A stretch of DNA of 64,000 nt from Actinobacteria bacterium HGW-Actinobacteria-4 (GTDB taxonomy: Bacteria; Actinomycetota; Actinomycetes; Actinomycetales; Demequinaceae), in contig PHEW01000001.1 in the NCBI GenBank assembly GCA_002841315.1, forward strand, positions 248,001 to 312,000, read 5' to 3'. Shown one piece after another: positions 1 to 8,574 of the stretch (position 1 is the stretch's first letter; each line of letters starts with the position of its first letter). The translations under genes and the position numbers were made by a program. The notes beneath the pieces are model-generated. The model did not search any database and was not told the origin of the DNA. It saw only the letters and a program-made list of their open reading frames with translations.

Positions 1-1153
1 CGAAGCATGCGCCACACAGCGTTGACGCATACGGCAGCGAGTCCACCTGCTTGCTGGTTCCGGGTCCCGCGAGCAAGGGATTCAGGATCGCGCCGATGGG
101 GCCCGGATACACCGAGCCATAGGCGTGGCCGCCCGTCCGCTCGTAGACGGGGCACACGTTCAAGCACGCGGAGCACCGGATGCACCTCAGCGCCTGGCGA
201 CCCACCTCGTCGGCTAGCGCGCGGGAGCGCCCGTTGTCGAGCAGGATCACGTGCATCTCTTGCGGTCCGTCGCCCGGCGTGACGCCGGACCACGTCGAGG
301 TGTAGGGGTTCATGCGCTCGCCCGTGGCGGAACGCGGCAGCGTCTGGAAGAAGACGTCGAGGTCGCGCCACGTGGGGACCACCTTCTCGATGCCCACCAC
401 CGAGATCAGCACTTCGGGAAGCGTGAGGCACATCCGCCCGTTGCCCTCGGACTCCACAATGACGAGGGTGCCCGAATCCGCGACCGCGAAGTTGGCCCCG
501 CTCACCGCGACCTTGGCGCTAAGGAACTTCTCCCGCAGGTGCAGGCGCGCGGCCTCGGCGAGCGCAGCAGGATCGTCTGTCAGACCCTCGGGGGCCGCGC
601 GGCCCGCGGCTCCCATCGCGGCCACAAAAATGTCGCGAATCTCGGTCCGGTTGCGGTGAATCGCCGGCACCAGGATGTGGGAAGGCAGGTCTTCGCCTAG
701 TTGCACGATCAGCTCTGCCAGGTCCGTCTCCCACGCAGCAATGCCGTGCTCCGCGAGGGCCTCATTGAGCCCAATCTCCTGGGTGGCCATGGACTTGACC
801 TTGACCACGTCGATGGCTCCGTGCGCTTTGGCGACCCGGGCCACGATCTGGCAAGCAGCATCGGCGTCACGGGCCCAGTGGACCTTCACGCCGCGGCTGG
901 TCAGCGAGTCTTCGAGTTGCTGAAGGTAGCGATCCAGATTGAGCAGCGCGTCGTCCTTGATTGCGGCACCTGCAGCGCGGAGTTGTGGCCATTGATCCAA
1001 CTCTCCAACGGCGCGGCTGCGTTTGGCGCGGATGGTCGCCGTGGCGTTGGCGAGGTTGGCGCGCAGCTGAGTGTTGCCGAGCGCCGTCCGAGCAGCCTTG
1101 GGAAAGGGCGGGGTTCCGAGAAACACCGGTGTCTGCTGAGAAACGTGGGTCAT
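1..1153 (-). CDS. lutB: L-lactate utilisation iron-sulfur protein LutB (partial)
   Basis: Iron-sulfur subunit of the cytoplasmic LutABC system, which oxidises L-lactate to pyruvate. The frame opens at an ATG and runs off the window after 384 codons, so it is cut only by the window; family members are usually about 470-490 residues. A LUD-type domain is followed by a ferredoxin-like cluster, C324, C327, C330 and C334 (CIRCSACLNVCPV), and the start of a second cluster (LCGAC) at the edge. Its ATG overlaps the lutA stop as ATGA, so the two are translationally coupled. A lutC gene would be expected beyond the edge. Family assignment is secure; the substrate is inferred from the family. Confidence 0.93.
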   Translation of the reverse strand, partial: MTHVSQQTPVFLGTPPFPKAARTALGNTQLRANLANATATIRAKRSRAVGELDQWPQLRAAGAAIKDDALLNLDRYLQQLEDSLTSRGVKVHWARDADAACQIVARVAKAHGAIDVVKVKSMATQEIGLNEALAEHGIAAWETDLAELIVQLGEDLPSHILVPAIHRNRTEIRDIFVAAMGAAGRAAPEGLTDDPAALAEAARLHLREKFLSAKVAVSGANFAVADSGTLVIVESEGNGRMCLTLPEVLISVVGIEKVVPTWRDLDVFFQTLPRSATGERMNPYTSTWSGVTPGDGPQEMHVILLDNGRSRALADEVGRQALRCIRCSACLNVCPVYERTGGHAYGSVYPGPIGAILNPLLAGPGTSKQVDSLPYASTLCGACF

Positions 1154-1893
1154 GTGACCGGCTCCCTCGCTGCCAGGATCTCGGCCAGATGCATGACACG
1201 CATGCCGTCGCGTTCGCGGGACAGCATGCCGCCGATATGCATGAGGCACGAGTTGTCCGCGGCCACCAGCACGTGGGCCTGGGTGGCCTGAACCGCGCGA
1301 ACCTTGTCCGTCCCCATCGCGATGGAAACGTCCGCGTTCCCCACCGCGAAGGTGCCGCCAAAGCCGCAGCACTGGTCGGCACCCTCGGGCTCAACCAACT
1401 CGATGCCCCGGACCGCCCGTAGCAGCCTGGCCGCGCGGTCATCGGAGTGGATCATGCGCGTGGCGTGGCACGTGCGGTGATACGCGACGCGGTGGGGAAA
1501 GGATGCGCCCACATCCTCGACGCCCAGCACGTCGGTGAGGAACTCGGAGAGTTCGTAGACGCGCGGCGAAAGGCCCTGGATAGCCGCCGCTAGTTTCGGA
1601 TCCTCACTGCGCCGCGCAACCAGCGAGTGCTGGTGACGCACGGACCCGGCGCACGACGCCGAGGGGGTGACGATGGCGTCGTACCCCTCAAAGGCCGACG
1701 CGAAGGCGCGCACCACCGGCACCGCCTGGTCCATGTAGCCCGAATTGATCATCGGCTGACCGCAGCACGTCTGCGCGGTGGGGACGTCGAGGTCGACGCC
1801 CAACTCGCTGAGCACCCTCACCACGGCTTTGCCGGTGCCTGGGTAGAGCGCATCGTTGATGCAGGTCACCATCACCGCGACCTTCATCGCCAT
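1150..1893 (-). CDS. lutA: L-lactate utilisation protein LutA (CCG-domain Fe-S oxidoreductase)
   Basis: Second subunit of the LutABC lactate oxidase. The 247-residue length is typical. Both cysteine-rich CCG signatures of the family are present, CCGQPMINSGYM near residue 43 and CCGFGGTF near residue 176. The gene follows kdgK by 2 nt and overlaps lutB by 4 nt, so it belongs to the long minus-strand sugar-acid operon. That position is informative: the non-phosphorylative L-fucose route ends in pyruvate plus L-lactate, which this system would consume. An in-frame ATG at 1887 is an alternative start. Confidence 0.92.
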   Translation of the reverse strand: MAMKVAVMVTCINDALYPGTGKAVVRVLSELGVDLDVPTAQTCCGQPMINSGYMDQAVPVVRAFASAFEGYDAIVTPSASCAGSVRHQHSLVARRSEDPKLAAAIQGLSPRVYELSEFLTDVLGVEDVGASFPHRVAYHRTCHATRMIHSDDRAARLLRAVRGIELVEPEGADQCCGFGGTFAVGNADVSIAMGTDKVRAVQATQAHVLVAADNSCLMHIGGMLSRERDGMRVMHLAEILAAREPVT

Positions 1894-1895
1894 GG

Positions 1896-2996
1896 CTACC
1901 GCTGAACCCGAGCTCCCGCACCTTGAACGAGGGCGCGCACCTCGGCCACCGTCGCCATGGACGTGTCCCCAGGAGTGGTCATCGCGAGCGCTCCATGGGC
2001 AGCGCCATAGTTGACGGCCGTCTGGAGATCCTCGCCGGTCATGAGCGCATACGCAAGGCCCGAAGCAAAGCTGTCGCCGCCTCCCACGCGGTCCATGATC
2101 TCGAGCCCTTCGCGCATGGTCGCTTCGACAATGCCGGTCTCAGGTGACCACGCGAGCGCGCCCCAGTCATTGCGGGTTGCCGAGTGCACCGTGCGGAGCG
2201 TGACCGCTGCCACGCGGAGTTGCGGGAGGTCCGCAGCAAGCGCGGCGAGCATCTGGACGTACCCGTCAACGTGAAGTTCGGAGAGATCGTCCGTGCCGCC
2301 TGGCACCTCGTATCCGAGCGCGGCGGTGAAGTCTTCCTCGTTGCCGATCAGCACATCGACCAGGCCAGCCACGCGCGAGTTCACCTCGCGCGCCTTGTCC
2401 GGGCCGCCCACGGACTCCCACAGGCTGGGTCGATAGTTGAGGTCGTAAGAGATCACGGTGCCGTGCTTACGTGCGGCCTCGCACGCGGCGATGGTGACAT
2501 CGGGCGTGGTCTCGGAGAGCCCAGCGTAGATGCCGCCCGCGTGGAGCCACCGCACGCCCAGTTCGCCGAACAGGTGATCCCAATCCACGTCGCTCGCGCG
2601 CAACTGGCTAGCAGCGGTGTGGCCACGATCCGAGACGCTCTTCGCGCCGCGCACGCCGTAACCGCGCTCCACGAAGTTCAACCCGTTGCGCACCGACCGC
2701 CCAATCGCGTCACCCTTGACCCACTGAATGAACTGCGGACTCACACCGCCCGCCATGATGAGCTCCTCCACCAGGTGTCCCACCTCGTTGTCCACCAGGG
2801 CGGTGACCACGGCGGTCCGGAGTCCAAAGCAGCGCGCGAGCCCGCGCGCCACGTTGTACTCGCCGCCGCCTTCGCTGGCACGGAACTGCCGCGCGGTACG
2901 GACCCTACCTTCGCCGGGATCGAGCCGGAGCATGACTTCGCCCAGCGCTACGGCGTCAAACTGACACTCGTCTGCGGGCCTGATGTTGATCGTCAC
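1896..2996 (-). CDS. kdgK: PfkB-family sugar kinase, probable 2-keto-3-deoxygluconate kinase
   Basis: Predicted to phosphorylate 2-keto-3-deoxy-D-gluconate, or the galacto epimer, to the 6-phosphate that the neighbouring aldolase cleaves. The 366-residue protein has the PfkB fold signature with the catalytic motif DRVGGGDSFASGL near the C terminus, in which the DTxGAGD consensus is modified to DRVGGGD. The N-terminal FDAVALGEVMLRLDP is the usual ribokinase-family beginning. Translation starts at a GTG whose GTGA overlaps the eda stop, with GAGGAG upstream. Substrate is assigned from eda and kduD next to it; other PfkB kinases of sugar acids cannot be excluded. Confidence 0.8.
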   Translation of the reverse strand: MTINIRPADECQFDAVALGEVMLRLDPGEGRVRTARQFRASEGGGEYNVARGLARCFGLRTAVVTALVDNEVGHLVEELIMAGGVSPQFIQWVKGDAIGRSVRNGLNFVERGYGVRGAKSVSDRGHTAASQLRASDVDWDHLFGELGVRWLHAGGIYAGLSETTPDVTIAACEAARKHGTVISYDLNYRPSLWESVGGPDKAREVNSRVAGLVDVLIGNEEDFTAALGYEVPGGTDDLSELHVDGYVQMLAALAADLPQLRVAAVTLRTVHSATRNDWGALAWSPETGIVEATMREGLEIMDRVGGGDSFASGLAYALMTGEDLQTAVNYGAAHGALAMTTPGDTSMATVAEVRALVQGAGARVQR

Positions 2997-3625
2997 TTGT
3001 TCTCCTCCACCACGGCGAGCGCCTCACGCACACGCTGGGTTATCTCCTTGAATGACTGCGCCGCGATGATGTCCCGCGGTGCGATCCACGTCCCGCCCAC
3101 CGCGAGGACGGCGGGAATCCTCAAGTAGTCGGGCAACGTGTCGAGAGTGATGCCGCCGGTGGGCACAAACCTCACGTTGGGAAACGGGGCAGACAGCGCC
3201 TTGATCACCGGCGCTCCACCCGAGGCGCCGGCGGGGAAGAACTTCATCACTTCGATGCCAGCGTCGAGTGCCATCTGGATCTCCGTGGCGGTCACCGTGC
3301 CAGGGATCAGCGGGACACGTTGGATGGCGCACTCGCGGGCCACGTCCGCACTGAAGCCCGGGGAAACGATGTAGCTCGCGCCCGCCGCCACGGCATCGTC
3401 CACCTGCTTGGGCCGCACCACGGTGCCGGCACCCACCACGAAACCAGGACGCTCGGCAAGCTCGCGGATGACCGTGAGCGCCCCCGGCGTGCGCAGGGTG
3501 ATTTCCGCGGAGGGGAGTCCGCCGTCCTCGAGGGCGGACCCCAGCGCGTCCGCGTCTGCGGGATTCTCGATGACCACCACGGGGACCAGCGAACTGGCCC
3601 CCATGAACTCGTAGACGTCGGTCAT
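2993..3625 (-). CDS. eda: KDPG/KHG aldolase
   Basis: Class I aldolase that splits 2-keto-3-deoxy-6-phosphogluconate into pyruvate and glyceraldehyde 3-phosphate. Visible hallmarks are the catalytic E and R in AEITLRT, the VGAGTV strand, the Schiff-base lysine in MKFFPA and the phosphate-binding PTGGI. I place the start at the ATG at 3625 because it overlaps the kduD stop as ATGA; a GTG four codons upstream gives 214 instead of 210 residues but has poorly spaced ribosome-binding sequence. It lies between kduD and kdgK in one operon, completing the route from KDG to central metabolism. Confidence 0.9.
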   Translation of the reverse strand: MTDVYEFMGASSLVPVVVIENPADADALGSALEDGGLPSAEITLRTPGALTVIRELAERPGFVVGAGTVVRPKQVDDAVAAGASYIVSPGFSADVARECAIQRVPLIPGTVTATEIQMALDAGIEVMKFFPAGASGGAPVIKALSAPFPNVRFVPTGGITLDTLPDYLRIPAVLAVGGTWIAPRDIIAAQSFKEITQRVREALAVVEENK

Positions 3626-4404
3626 CGTCCTAGCCACCCTCCATCAACGGCGAGCACCGTGCCGTGGACATAGTCTGCGGCAGCGCTCGCGAGGAAGACC
3701 GTCGCGCCGCCCAGGTCGCTCGCGTCACCCCAGCGGCCAGCAGGGATGCGCGCGAGGATAGCCGTATTGCGGTCCGAGTCAGCGCGCAACGCGGCAGTGT
3801 TGTCGGTCGCGATGTACCCGGGCGCGATGGCGTTCACGTTGACGCCCTTGCCAGCCCACTCGTTGGCGAGCGCGCGGGTGACGCCCACCACGGCGCTCTT
3901 GGCGGCCGTGTAACTGACCACGTTGACGCCGCCTTGGTAGCTCAGCATTGACGCCGTGAAGATGATCTTGCCCGAGCCGCGCTCGACCATCTGGCTGCCC
4001 AGCGCGCGAGCGAGCACAAACTGACTCGACAGGTTGACCTCGATCACACGATCCCAGAGATCATCCCCATGCTCGACAGCCGGCGCACGCTCGATGGTCC
4101 CCGCGTTGTTGACCAGGATGTCGACGGGCCGCTCGAGCGCCACCACAGCATCCGCGAGCGCCTGGACGGCCCCCCGGTCAGAGAAGTCAGCGCGCATCGC
4201 CGTGAACTCGCGTCCGAGCGCTCGCACAGCCTTCTCGATCTCGCTGCCCGTGGGCTCGAGGGTCGCGCTGGCACCAATGATGTCGGCGCCCGCAGAGGCG
4301 AGCGCTGTCGCCATCGCGAAGCCAATGCCGCGGCTGGCTCCGGTGACGAGCGCGAGTCTTCCGGTGAGATCGAAGGGTTGGAGGCCGGGGTTTGCGGCGG
4401 TCAT
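3622..4404 (-). CDS. kduD: 2-deoxy-D-gluconate 3-dehydrogenase / KduD-like short-chain dehydrogenase
   Basis: NAD-dependent short-chain dehydrogenase of the KduD group, which reduces the 5-keto form of deoxygluconate to KDG in uronate breakdown. The 260-residue protein shows the Rossmann GASRGIGFA, the NNAG strand, catalytic S and YTAAK, and the KduD-specific NVNAIAPGYIATDNT and IPAGRWG stretches. The start at 4404 is chosen because it overlaps the preceding stop as ATGA and has AGGAGG about 8 nt upstream; a longer frame from 4425 lacks these. No kduI isomerase is visible here. A role as L-fucose dehydrogenase in this cluster is possible but less favoured by the motifs. Confidence 0.82.
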   Translation of the reverse strand: MTAANPGLQPFDLTGRLALVTGASRGIGFAMATALASAGADIIGASATLEPTGSEIEKAVRALGREFTAMRADFSDRGAVQALADAVVALERPVDILVNNAGTIERAPAVEHGDDLWDRVIEVNLSSQFVLARALGSQMVERGSGKIIFTASMLSYQGGVNVVSYTAAKSAVVGVTRALANEWAGKGVNVNAIAPGYIATDNTAALRADSDRNTAILARIPAGRWGDASDLGGATVFLASAAADYVHGTVLAVDGGWLGR

Positions 4405-5432
4405 GATGCTTCCTCCTGCCCACAATCGACAAGCACCTTCATGACGCTGCCTCCGCGGGCGAGCGCCTCGAACGCGGCGGGGGCCTCGGTGAGCGGCACC
4501 ACTTCAGAGATGAGCGCGTCCACCGGGATCACCTCGGTGGCGATCAGATCAATCGCGCCGTCGTAGTCAGAGCGTTCGTAGACCCGGGCGCCCAGGATTT
4601 CGAGCTCTCGCCAGAAGACGCGCTTGAGGTCCATCTCGCGTGGCTGCGGGTGAATGCCCACCGCGACGAGCCGTCCCCGCGGGCGCAACACGGCGAGCGA
4701 GGTGGTGAGACCCGGCTGGCTTCCGGACACCTCGAAGGACACATCCGCGCCAGCTCCACCGGTCGAGGCCTCCACCACAGCCACCACGTCTTGAGCGATG
4801 GGATCGATCGAGGTCAGTCCCAATTTGTCGATCACGCCGCGCCGGAAGGCGTCGACCTCCACCACCGTGACGTGCGCTCCCCGGTAGGTGGCCACGATCG
4901 CGATCAACACGCCCACCGGGCCGCCGCCAACAACCACCACGTGCTCGCCCGCTTGCACGCGACCGCGCACCACATCGTGGTGCGCGACGGCCACCGGCTC
5001 GACGAGCGCAGCGGCCCGCAACGAGAGACTGTGAGGTAGCTCAATCAGGATCTCCTGCGGCACTGTCCACAGTTGCTGGAGCGCCCCCGGCGAATCGATG
5101 CCCACAAAGGTGAGCGTGTCGCAGATGTGGCGATTGCCGGCCAGGCACGTGGGGCACTTCCCACACCACAGCAACGGCATCACGGTGACCGGAGTTCCGG
5201 GAGGCCACTCCTCGGTGCCTTCGCCGCCCGCAACCACGCGGCCAGACATCTCGTGCCCGATCACCGAGCCTTCACCCACCCGCTCATCCATCGCACCGTG
5301 AGCAATGTGGAGATCAGTGCCGCAGATCCCGTTGTAGGCGACGGCTATCTGGACGTGGCCGGGACCTGGTGGGACTGCCTCCGCCTCCACGACTGAGACG
5401 CCGTGACCTGGCTTGTAGTGTGCTGCGATCAT
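4401..5432 (-). CDS. Zinc-dependent medium-chain sugar/polyol dehydrogenase
   Basis: Medium-chain dehydrogenase of the threonine/sorbitol dehydrogenase type, 343 residues. Catalytic-zinc ligands are visible in NGICGTDLHI and GHEMSG, the structural-zinc cysteines in CGKCPTCLAGNRHIC, and the NAD-binding loop in VVVGGGPVGV. It should oxidise a secondary alcohol or an aldose with NAD. In this operon it is a candidate for a sugar or sugar-acid dehydrogenase step, for example the first oxidation of L-fucose or D-arabinose, but the exact substrate cannot be read from sequence. The start follows the fucD stop directly (TGATG); a GTG one codon earlier is the alternative. Confidence 0.78.
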   Translation of the reverse strand: MIAAHYKPGHGVSVVEAEAVPPGPGHVQIAVAYNGICGTDLHIAHGAMDERVGEGSVIGHEMSGRVVAGGEGTEEWPPGTPVTVMPLLWCGKCPTCLAGNRHICDTLTFVGIDSPGALQQLWTVPQEILIELPHSLSLRAAALVEPVAVAHHDVVRGRVQAGEHVVVVGGGPVGVLIAIVATYRGAHVTVVEVDAFRRGVIDKLGLTSIDPIAQDVVAVVEASTGGAGADVSFEVSGSQPGLTTSLAVLRPRGRLVAVGIHPQPREMDLKRVFWRELEILGARVYERSDYDGAIDLIATEVIPVDALISEVVPLTEAPAAFEALARGGSVMKVLVDCGQEEAS

Positions 5433-6733
5433 CACACACCTGCCCAGACAGGGCCGCCGGGGAACGTGTGATCCGCGATGGACTGCGGTCGCATCTGCGC
5501 GCTACTCCCGGGCATGGTGGGCGCGATGTAGCGCCCGTGGTCCACTAACGCAGGGTCGTAGAAGTGCTCGTGCAGGTGGTCCACAAACTCAATGTATCGC
5601 TGGTCGGTACTTCCGCTCACGGCGACAAAGTCGAACATTGCCAGGTGGCGGACCACCTCGCACAGGCCTACCCCGCCCGCGTGAGGACATACCGGAACGC
5701 CAAACTTCGCAGCAAGCAGGATGATGGCGAGGTTCTCGTTCACACCGCCTACGCGGCTCGCGTCAATCTGGACCACGTCGATCGCCTGAGCCTTCAGCAG
5801 TTGCTTAAACATCACGCGGTTGTGCGCGTGCTCACCGGTGGCGACGGCAATGGGAGCGATGCGAGCGCGGATCTCGGCGTGGCCCAGAATGTCATCGGGA
5901 CTCGTGGGCTCTTCGATCCACCGCGGGTTGAAGGGCGCCAGCTGTGACATCCATTCCACGGCCTGATCAACCTCCCAGCGCTGGTTCGCGTCCACCGCGA
6001 TGGCGATGTCAGGGCCCACGGCCTCGCGGGCAATACGCATGCGGCGCACATCCTCATCCACTGAGGCCCCCACCTTCAGCTTGATGAGGTCGAACCCGTC
6101 CGCAACGGCCTCCTTCGACAGGCGCACGAGCTTCTCATCCGAGTACCCCAACCAGCCCGGAGTGGTGGTGTAGGCGGGATACCCCTTGATGAGGAGTTCG
6201 GCCTCGCGCTCGGCGCGCCCCGCCTGGGCGCCGCGCAGGATCGCGAGAGCCTCCTCGCGAGTGAGCGCGTCGGTCAGGTACGTGAAGTCAATGACGTCGC
6301 AGAGCTCCTCGGGGGTCATGCGCGCGAGCAACTGCCACAGCGGCAGCCCAGCTCGCTTGGCGCGTAAGTCCCACAGCGCGTTGAGCACGGCGCCGCACGC
6401 CATGTGAATGACGCCTTTCTCTGGTCCCAGCCACCTCAGTTGGGCGTCACCGGTGAGTTCGCGCCCAAAGGCACCAAGATCATTGAGCACCTCGTCAACG
6501 TCGCGCCCGATCAACCAGGGTCCAATCGACGTCAGCGCCGCGGTTTGGACGTCGTTGCCGCGCCCCGTGGTGAAGGTGAAACCATGGCCTTCGAGTCCGT
6601 CGTCAGCGTCGGTAGAGACCACCACGTAGGCCGCGGAGTAGTCGGGCTCCGGGTTCATGGCATCGGAACCGTCAAGCTCTCGGGATGTGGGGAAGCGAAC
6701 ATCTGTGGGCGCGAGGGAGACGAATGTCGCCAT
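5432..6733 (-). CDS. fucD: L-fuconate dehydratase (enolase superfamily)
   Basis: Converts L-fuconate to 2-keto-3-deoxy-L-fuconate. The family is recognised by the N-terminal [20 protein letters not shown] and DYSAAYVV blocks shared with bacterial L-fuconate dehydratase and eukaryotic ENOSF1. Catalytic features are KLKVGA (KxK base), metal ligands in DANQRW, EEPTSP and GEHAHN, and the C-terminal PHAGGVG histidine. The start at 6733 (433 residues) has AAAGGAG upstream; the longer frame to 6781 would run into the operator. Members of this group can also act on L-galactonate and D-arabinonate, so the physiological sugar may be broader than fucose. Confidence 0.9.
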   Translation of the reverse strand: MATFVSLAPTDVRFPTSRELDGSDAMNPEPDYSAAYVVVSTDADDGLEGHGFTFTTGRGNDVQTAALTSIGPWLIGRDVDEVLNDLGAFGRELTGDAQLRWLGPEKGVIHMACGAVLNALWDLRAKRAGLPLWQLLARMTPEELCDVIDFTYLTDALTREEALAILRGAQAGRAEREAELLIKGYPAYTTTPGWLGYSDEKLVRLSKEAVADGFDLIKLKVGASVDEDVRRMRIAREAVGPDIAIAVDANQRWEVDQAVEWMSQLAPFNPRWIEEPTSPDDILGHAEIRARIAPIAVATGEHAHNRVMFKQLLKAQAIDVVQIDASRVGGVNENLAIILLAAKFGVPVCPHAGGVGLCEVVRHLAMFDFVAVSGSTDQRYIEFVDHLHEHFYDPALVDHGRYIAPTMPGSSAQMRPQSIADHTFPGGPVWAGV

Positions 6734-6782
6734 TCTCGCTCCTTTCTCGGTTGGGCCAGTGGGACCGGCTGGGCAATACATC

Positions 6783-6796
6783 GGATGTCTACATCC
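6783..6796. promoter_or_regulatory. Probable operator of the FadR-type GntR regulator
   Basis: GGATGTCTACATCC is a perfect inverted repeat of GGATGT around a 2-bp centre, about 50 bp upstream of fucD and downstream of the regulator gene. The size and symmetry fit FadR-subfamily GntR sites. Eleven of 14 bases recur at 11565-11578 upstream of the other transcription unit, and a further GGATGT half-site lies at 6867-6872. Binding by the adjacent regulator is inference. Confidence 0.65.
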
Positions 6797-6888
6797 CGCT
6801 TTGGGCGTGTGACAGTACAGCGATCGTCGGGTGAATGTGAACTTGTGCGCCGCCTAGGGCAACGTGGGATGTTTCAGTGGGTCAGGTG

Positions 6889-7560
6889 TCATCGCACCAT
6901 CCGCAACCAGCCCTCGACGCCAGCCACATGGGCGAGCATGGCGGCGTGAGCGAGCTCGGGATCATGGGCGGCGAGGGCATCGTGGATGGCTTGATGCTCG
7001 CGGGAGGTGCGCACGTGAGCATCGCTTTGTGTGCGGCCCCTCCAGATGCGAGCGCGATTGGTAGGAGCCGAGAGCCCTTCAATGAGCGAGGCCAGCACGG
7101 TGTTGCCTGAGGCGGCCGCGACCTGCCGGTGGAAGTCCATGTCAATCGCGAGCAGTTCCTCCGGCGTGGACTCCAATTGCGAGGCATCGAGCGAACGCTG
7201 CATTGACTCGAGCTCCTCCGGAGTAACCCGCTGCGCCGCCAGCGACGCCGAGGCCGGCTCCATGATGCGCCGCACCTGAAGGAACTCGAGCACGCTGTCA
7301 TCGCGGTGGAAATCGACCACGAAAGTGAGGGCGTCAAGCAGTAAGTTGGGGTCGAGGCTCGTCACGTAGGTGCCGTCACCTTGGCGCACGTCGAGGATGT
7401 TAATCAGCGTGAGCGCCTTCACCGCTTCACGCAGCGAGTTTCGTGACAGCCCCAGGGTCTCAGCCAGGTCCGCTTCTCTGGGTAGGCGGTCGCCGGGCTT
7501 GAGTTCTCCGCTGAGAATCATCTCTTTGATCTTGAGAATTGCACCGTCAGTGAGCGCCAC
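6889..7560 (-). CDS. GntR-family (FadR subfamily, FCD domain) transcriptional regulator
   Basis: Ligand-responsive repressor, 223 residues. A winged helix-turn-helix at residues 5-75 (PGDRLPREADLAETLGLSRN, then VRQGDGTYV) precedes an all-helical FCD effector domain with the metal-binding type of histidines (DFHRQV, EHQAIHDAL). FCD regulators of sugar-acid operons usually sense the acid or a derivative, so fuconate or its keto-deoxy product is a plausible ligand. GTG start with AAGGAG 7 nt upstream; the gene overlaps the lactonase gene by 14 nt. Operator candidates lie just downstream and in the 11.5 kb divergent region. Confidence 0.9.
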   Translation of the reverse strand: MALTDGAILKIKEMILSGELKPGDRLPREADLAETLGLSRNSLREAVKALTLINILDVRQGDGTYVTSLDPNLLLDALTFVVDFHRDDSVLEFLQVRRIMEPASASLAAQRVTPEELESMQRSLDASQLESTPEELLAIDMDFHRQVAAASGNTVLASLIEGLSAPTNRARIWRGRTQSDAHVRTSREHQAIHDALAAHDPELAHAAMLAHVAGVEGWLRMVR

Positions 7561-8455
7561 GACTAGGCTCCTTCATTCGCTCTTGGCGCCGCGCTGGATC
7601 GTAGGTCGCGAGCGCATTCAGACCAAGTATGGCAGTCTGCTGCTCCGCGGAAAGGTCGCCGATGACGGTGGTGACCACCTCGAGCCATGCGGGGTATGTC
7701 GACGCCATGGTCAGCACGGGCCAGTCGCTTCCGTAGAGGCAGCGGCTCGTACCAAAGGCCTCGATCGCGTGGTCGATCCACGGCCGCAGACCCGCCGCAG
7801 TGCGCATGCCCGCGGGCGCTTCGGACATCAGGCCAGAGATCTTGCACCGGGTGTTCGGGAGAGCTGCCAACTGGTCTATGTGGGCGGCCCACCTGGGAAA
7901 GTCGGAGTCGCTGATCACCGGTTTGCCAAGGTGGTCAAGCACAAACGTCACCTCAGGGCACGCCTGCACAAGCCGCACCACCTCGGCAAGGTGGTGTTGG
8001 CGAATGCACAAGTCCATGACAAGGCCGTAGTCGGCCAGGAGCCGCACGCCGTCAACAAAGCCGGCCGACGTCGCGAAGCCGTCGGGCCGGTCCTGCAAGA
8101 GGCGACGCACTCCAGTCACGCGGTCCAAGGCCGCCAGCTGCTCGACCTCAGCGCGACTGCCTTCGCCCAACTCGAGCCGAGCGCTCGCCACGATCGCAGC
8201 GATAGGCGCACCGGCATCGGCCAAACTGTCGAGCCATCGGGCTTCCGCGTGGGCCTGATCGTCGCGACAATCGGCCTGGACTGCCACCACTGACGTCACG
8301 GTCGCGGCAGGCAAGTCCAGGGCCTCGTCGAGGTCTGCCGGGAGGAAGTTGTACTGGAGCAGGCCGCCCTCGTTCGCGAGCCACTCGTACTCGAGGACCC
8401 CGCGATCCCAGAGGTGCACGTGAGAGTCAACAATGTCGCGAGCCGTAGCTTTCAC
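7547..8455 (-). CDS. L-fuconolactonase-like amidohydrolase (COG3618)
   Basis: Metal-dependent TIM-barrel hydrolase predicted to open a sugar-acid lactone such as L-fucono-lactone to the free acid. The 302-residue protein carries the HxH metal site in VDSHVHLWD, histidines in IRQHHL and LDHLGKPV, and the terminal metal aspartate in GSDWPV, all standard for the amidohydrolase-2 lactonases. GTG start with GAGAGG upstream. It sits between the importer and the regulator and upstream of L-fuconate dehydratase, exactly where the lactone-opening step is needed. A related copy lies at 43724-44557. Confidence 0.85.
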   Translation of the reverse strand: MKATARDIVDSHVHLWDRGVLEYEWLANEGGLLQYNFLPADLDEALDLPAATVTSVVAVQADCRDDQAHAEARWLDSLADAGAPIAAIVASARLELGEGSRAEVEQLAALDRVTGVRRLLQDRPDGFATSAGFVDGVRLLADYGLVMDLCIRQHHLAEVVRLVQACPEVTFVLDHLGKPVISDSDFPRWAAHIDQLAALPNTRCKISGLMSEAPAGMRTAAGLRPWIDHAIEAFGTSRCLYGSDWPVLTMASTYPAWLEVVTTVIGDLSAEQQTAILGLNALATYDPARRQERMKEPSRGAH

Positions 8456-8501
8456 ATGTCACCTCTCTTGTCACGATAGTTGCGGGTTGGAAGTTGAAGG
8501 C

Positions 8502-8545
8502 GGCTGTCGTGCCGGCCGGGTCGGCATTCGACCGGCACGACAGCC
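8502..8545 (-). terminator. Intercistronic hairpin downstream of the sugar-binding protein gene
   Basis: A perfect 14-bp stem (GGCTGTCGTGCCGG pairing with 8532-8545) with a 16-nt loop lies between the binding-protein stop and the lactonase start. There is no U tract, so it may stabilise the binding-protein mRNA or cause partial termination rather than end the operon. A comparable hairpin follows the second binding-protein gene at 50593-50624. Confidence 0.6.
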
Positions 8546-8574
8546 TGGAGGGGAACCTTCAGTGAACGTGCTGC

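Noticed and set aside
3622-4404. KduD-like gene as L-fucose dehydrogenase
   Set aside because: The C-terminal motifs match the KduD/2-deoxygluconate dehydrogenase type more closely, and eda and kdgK are adjacent.
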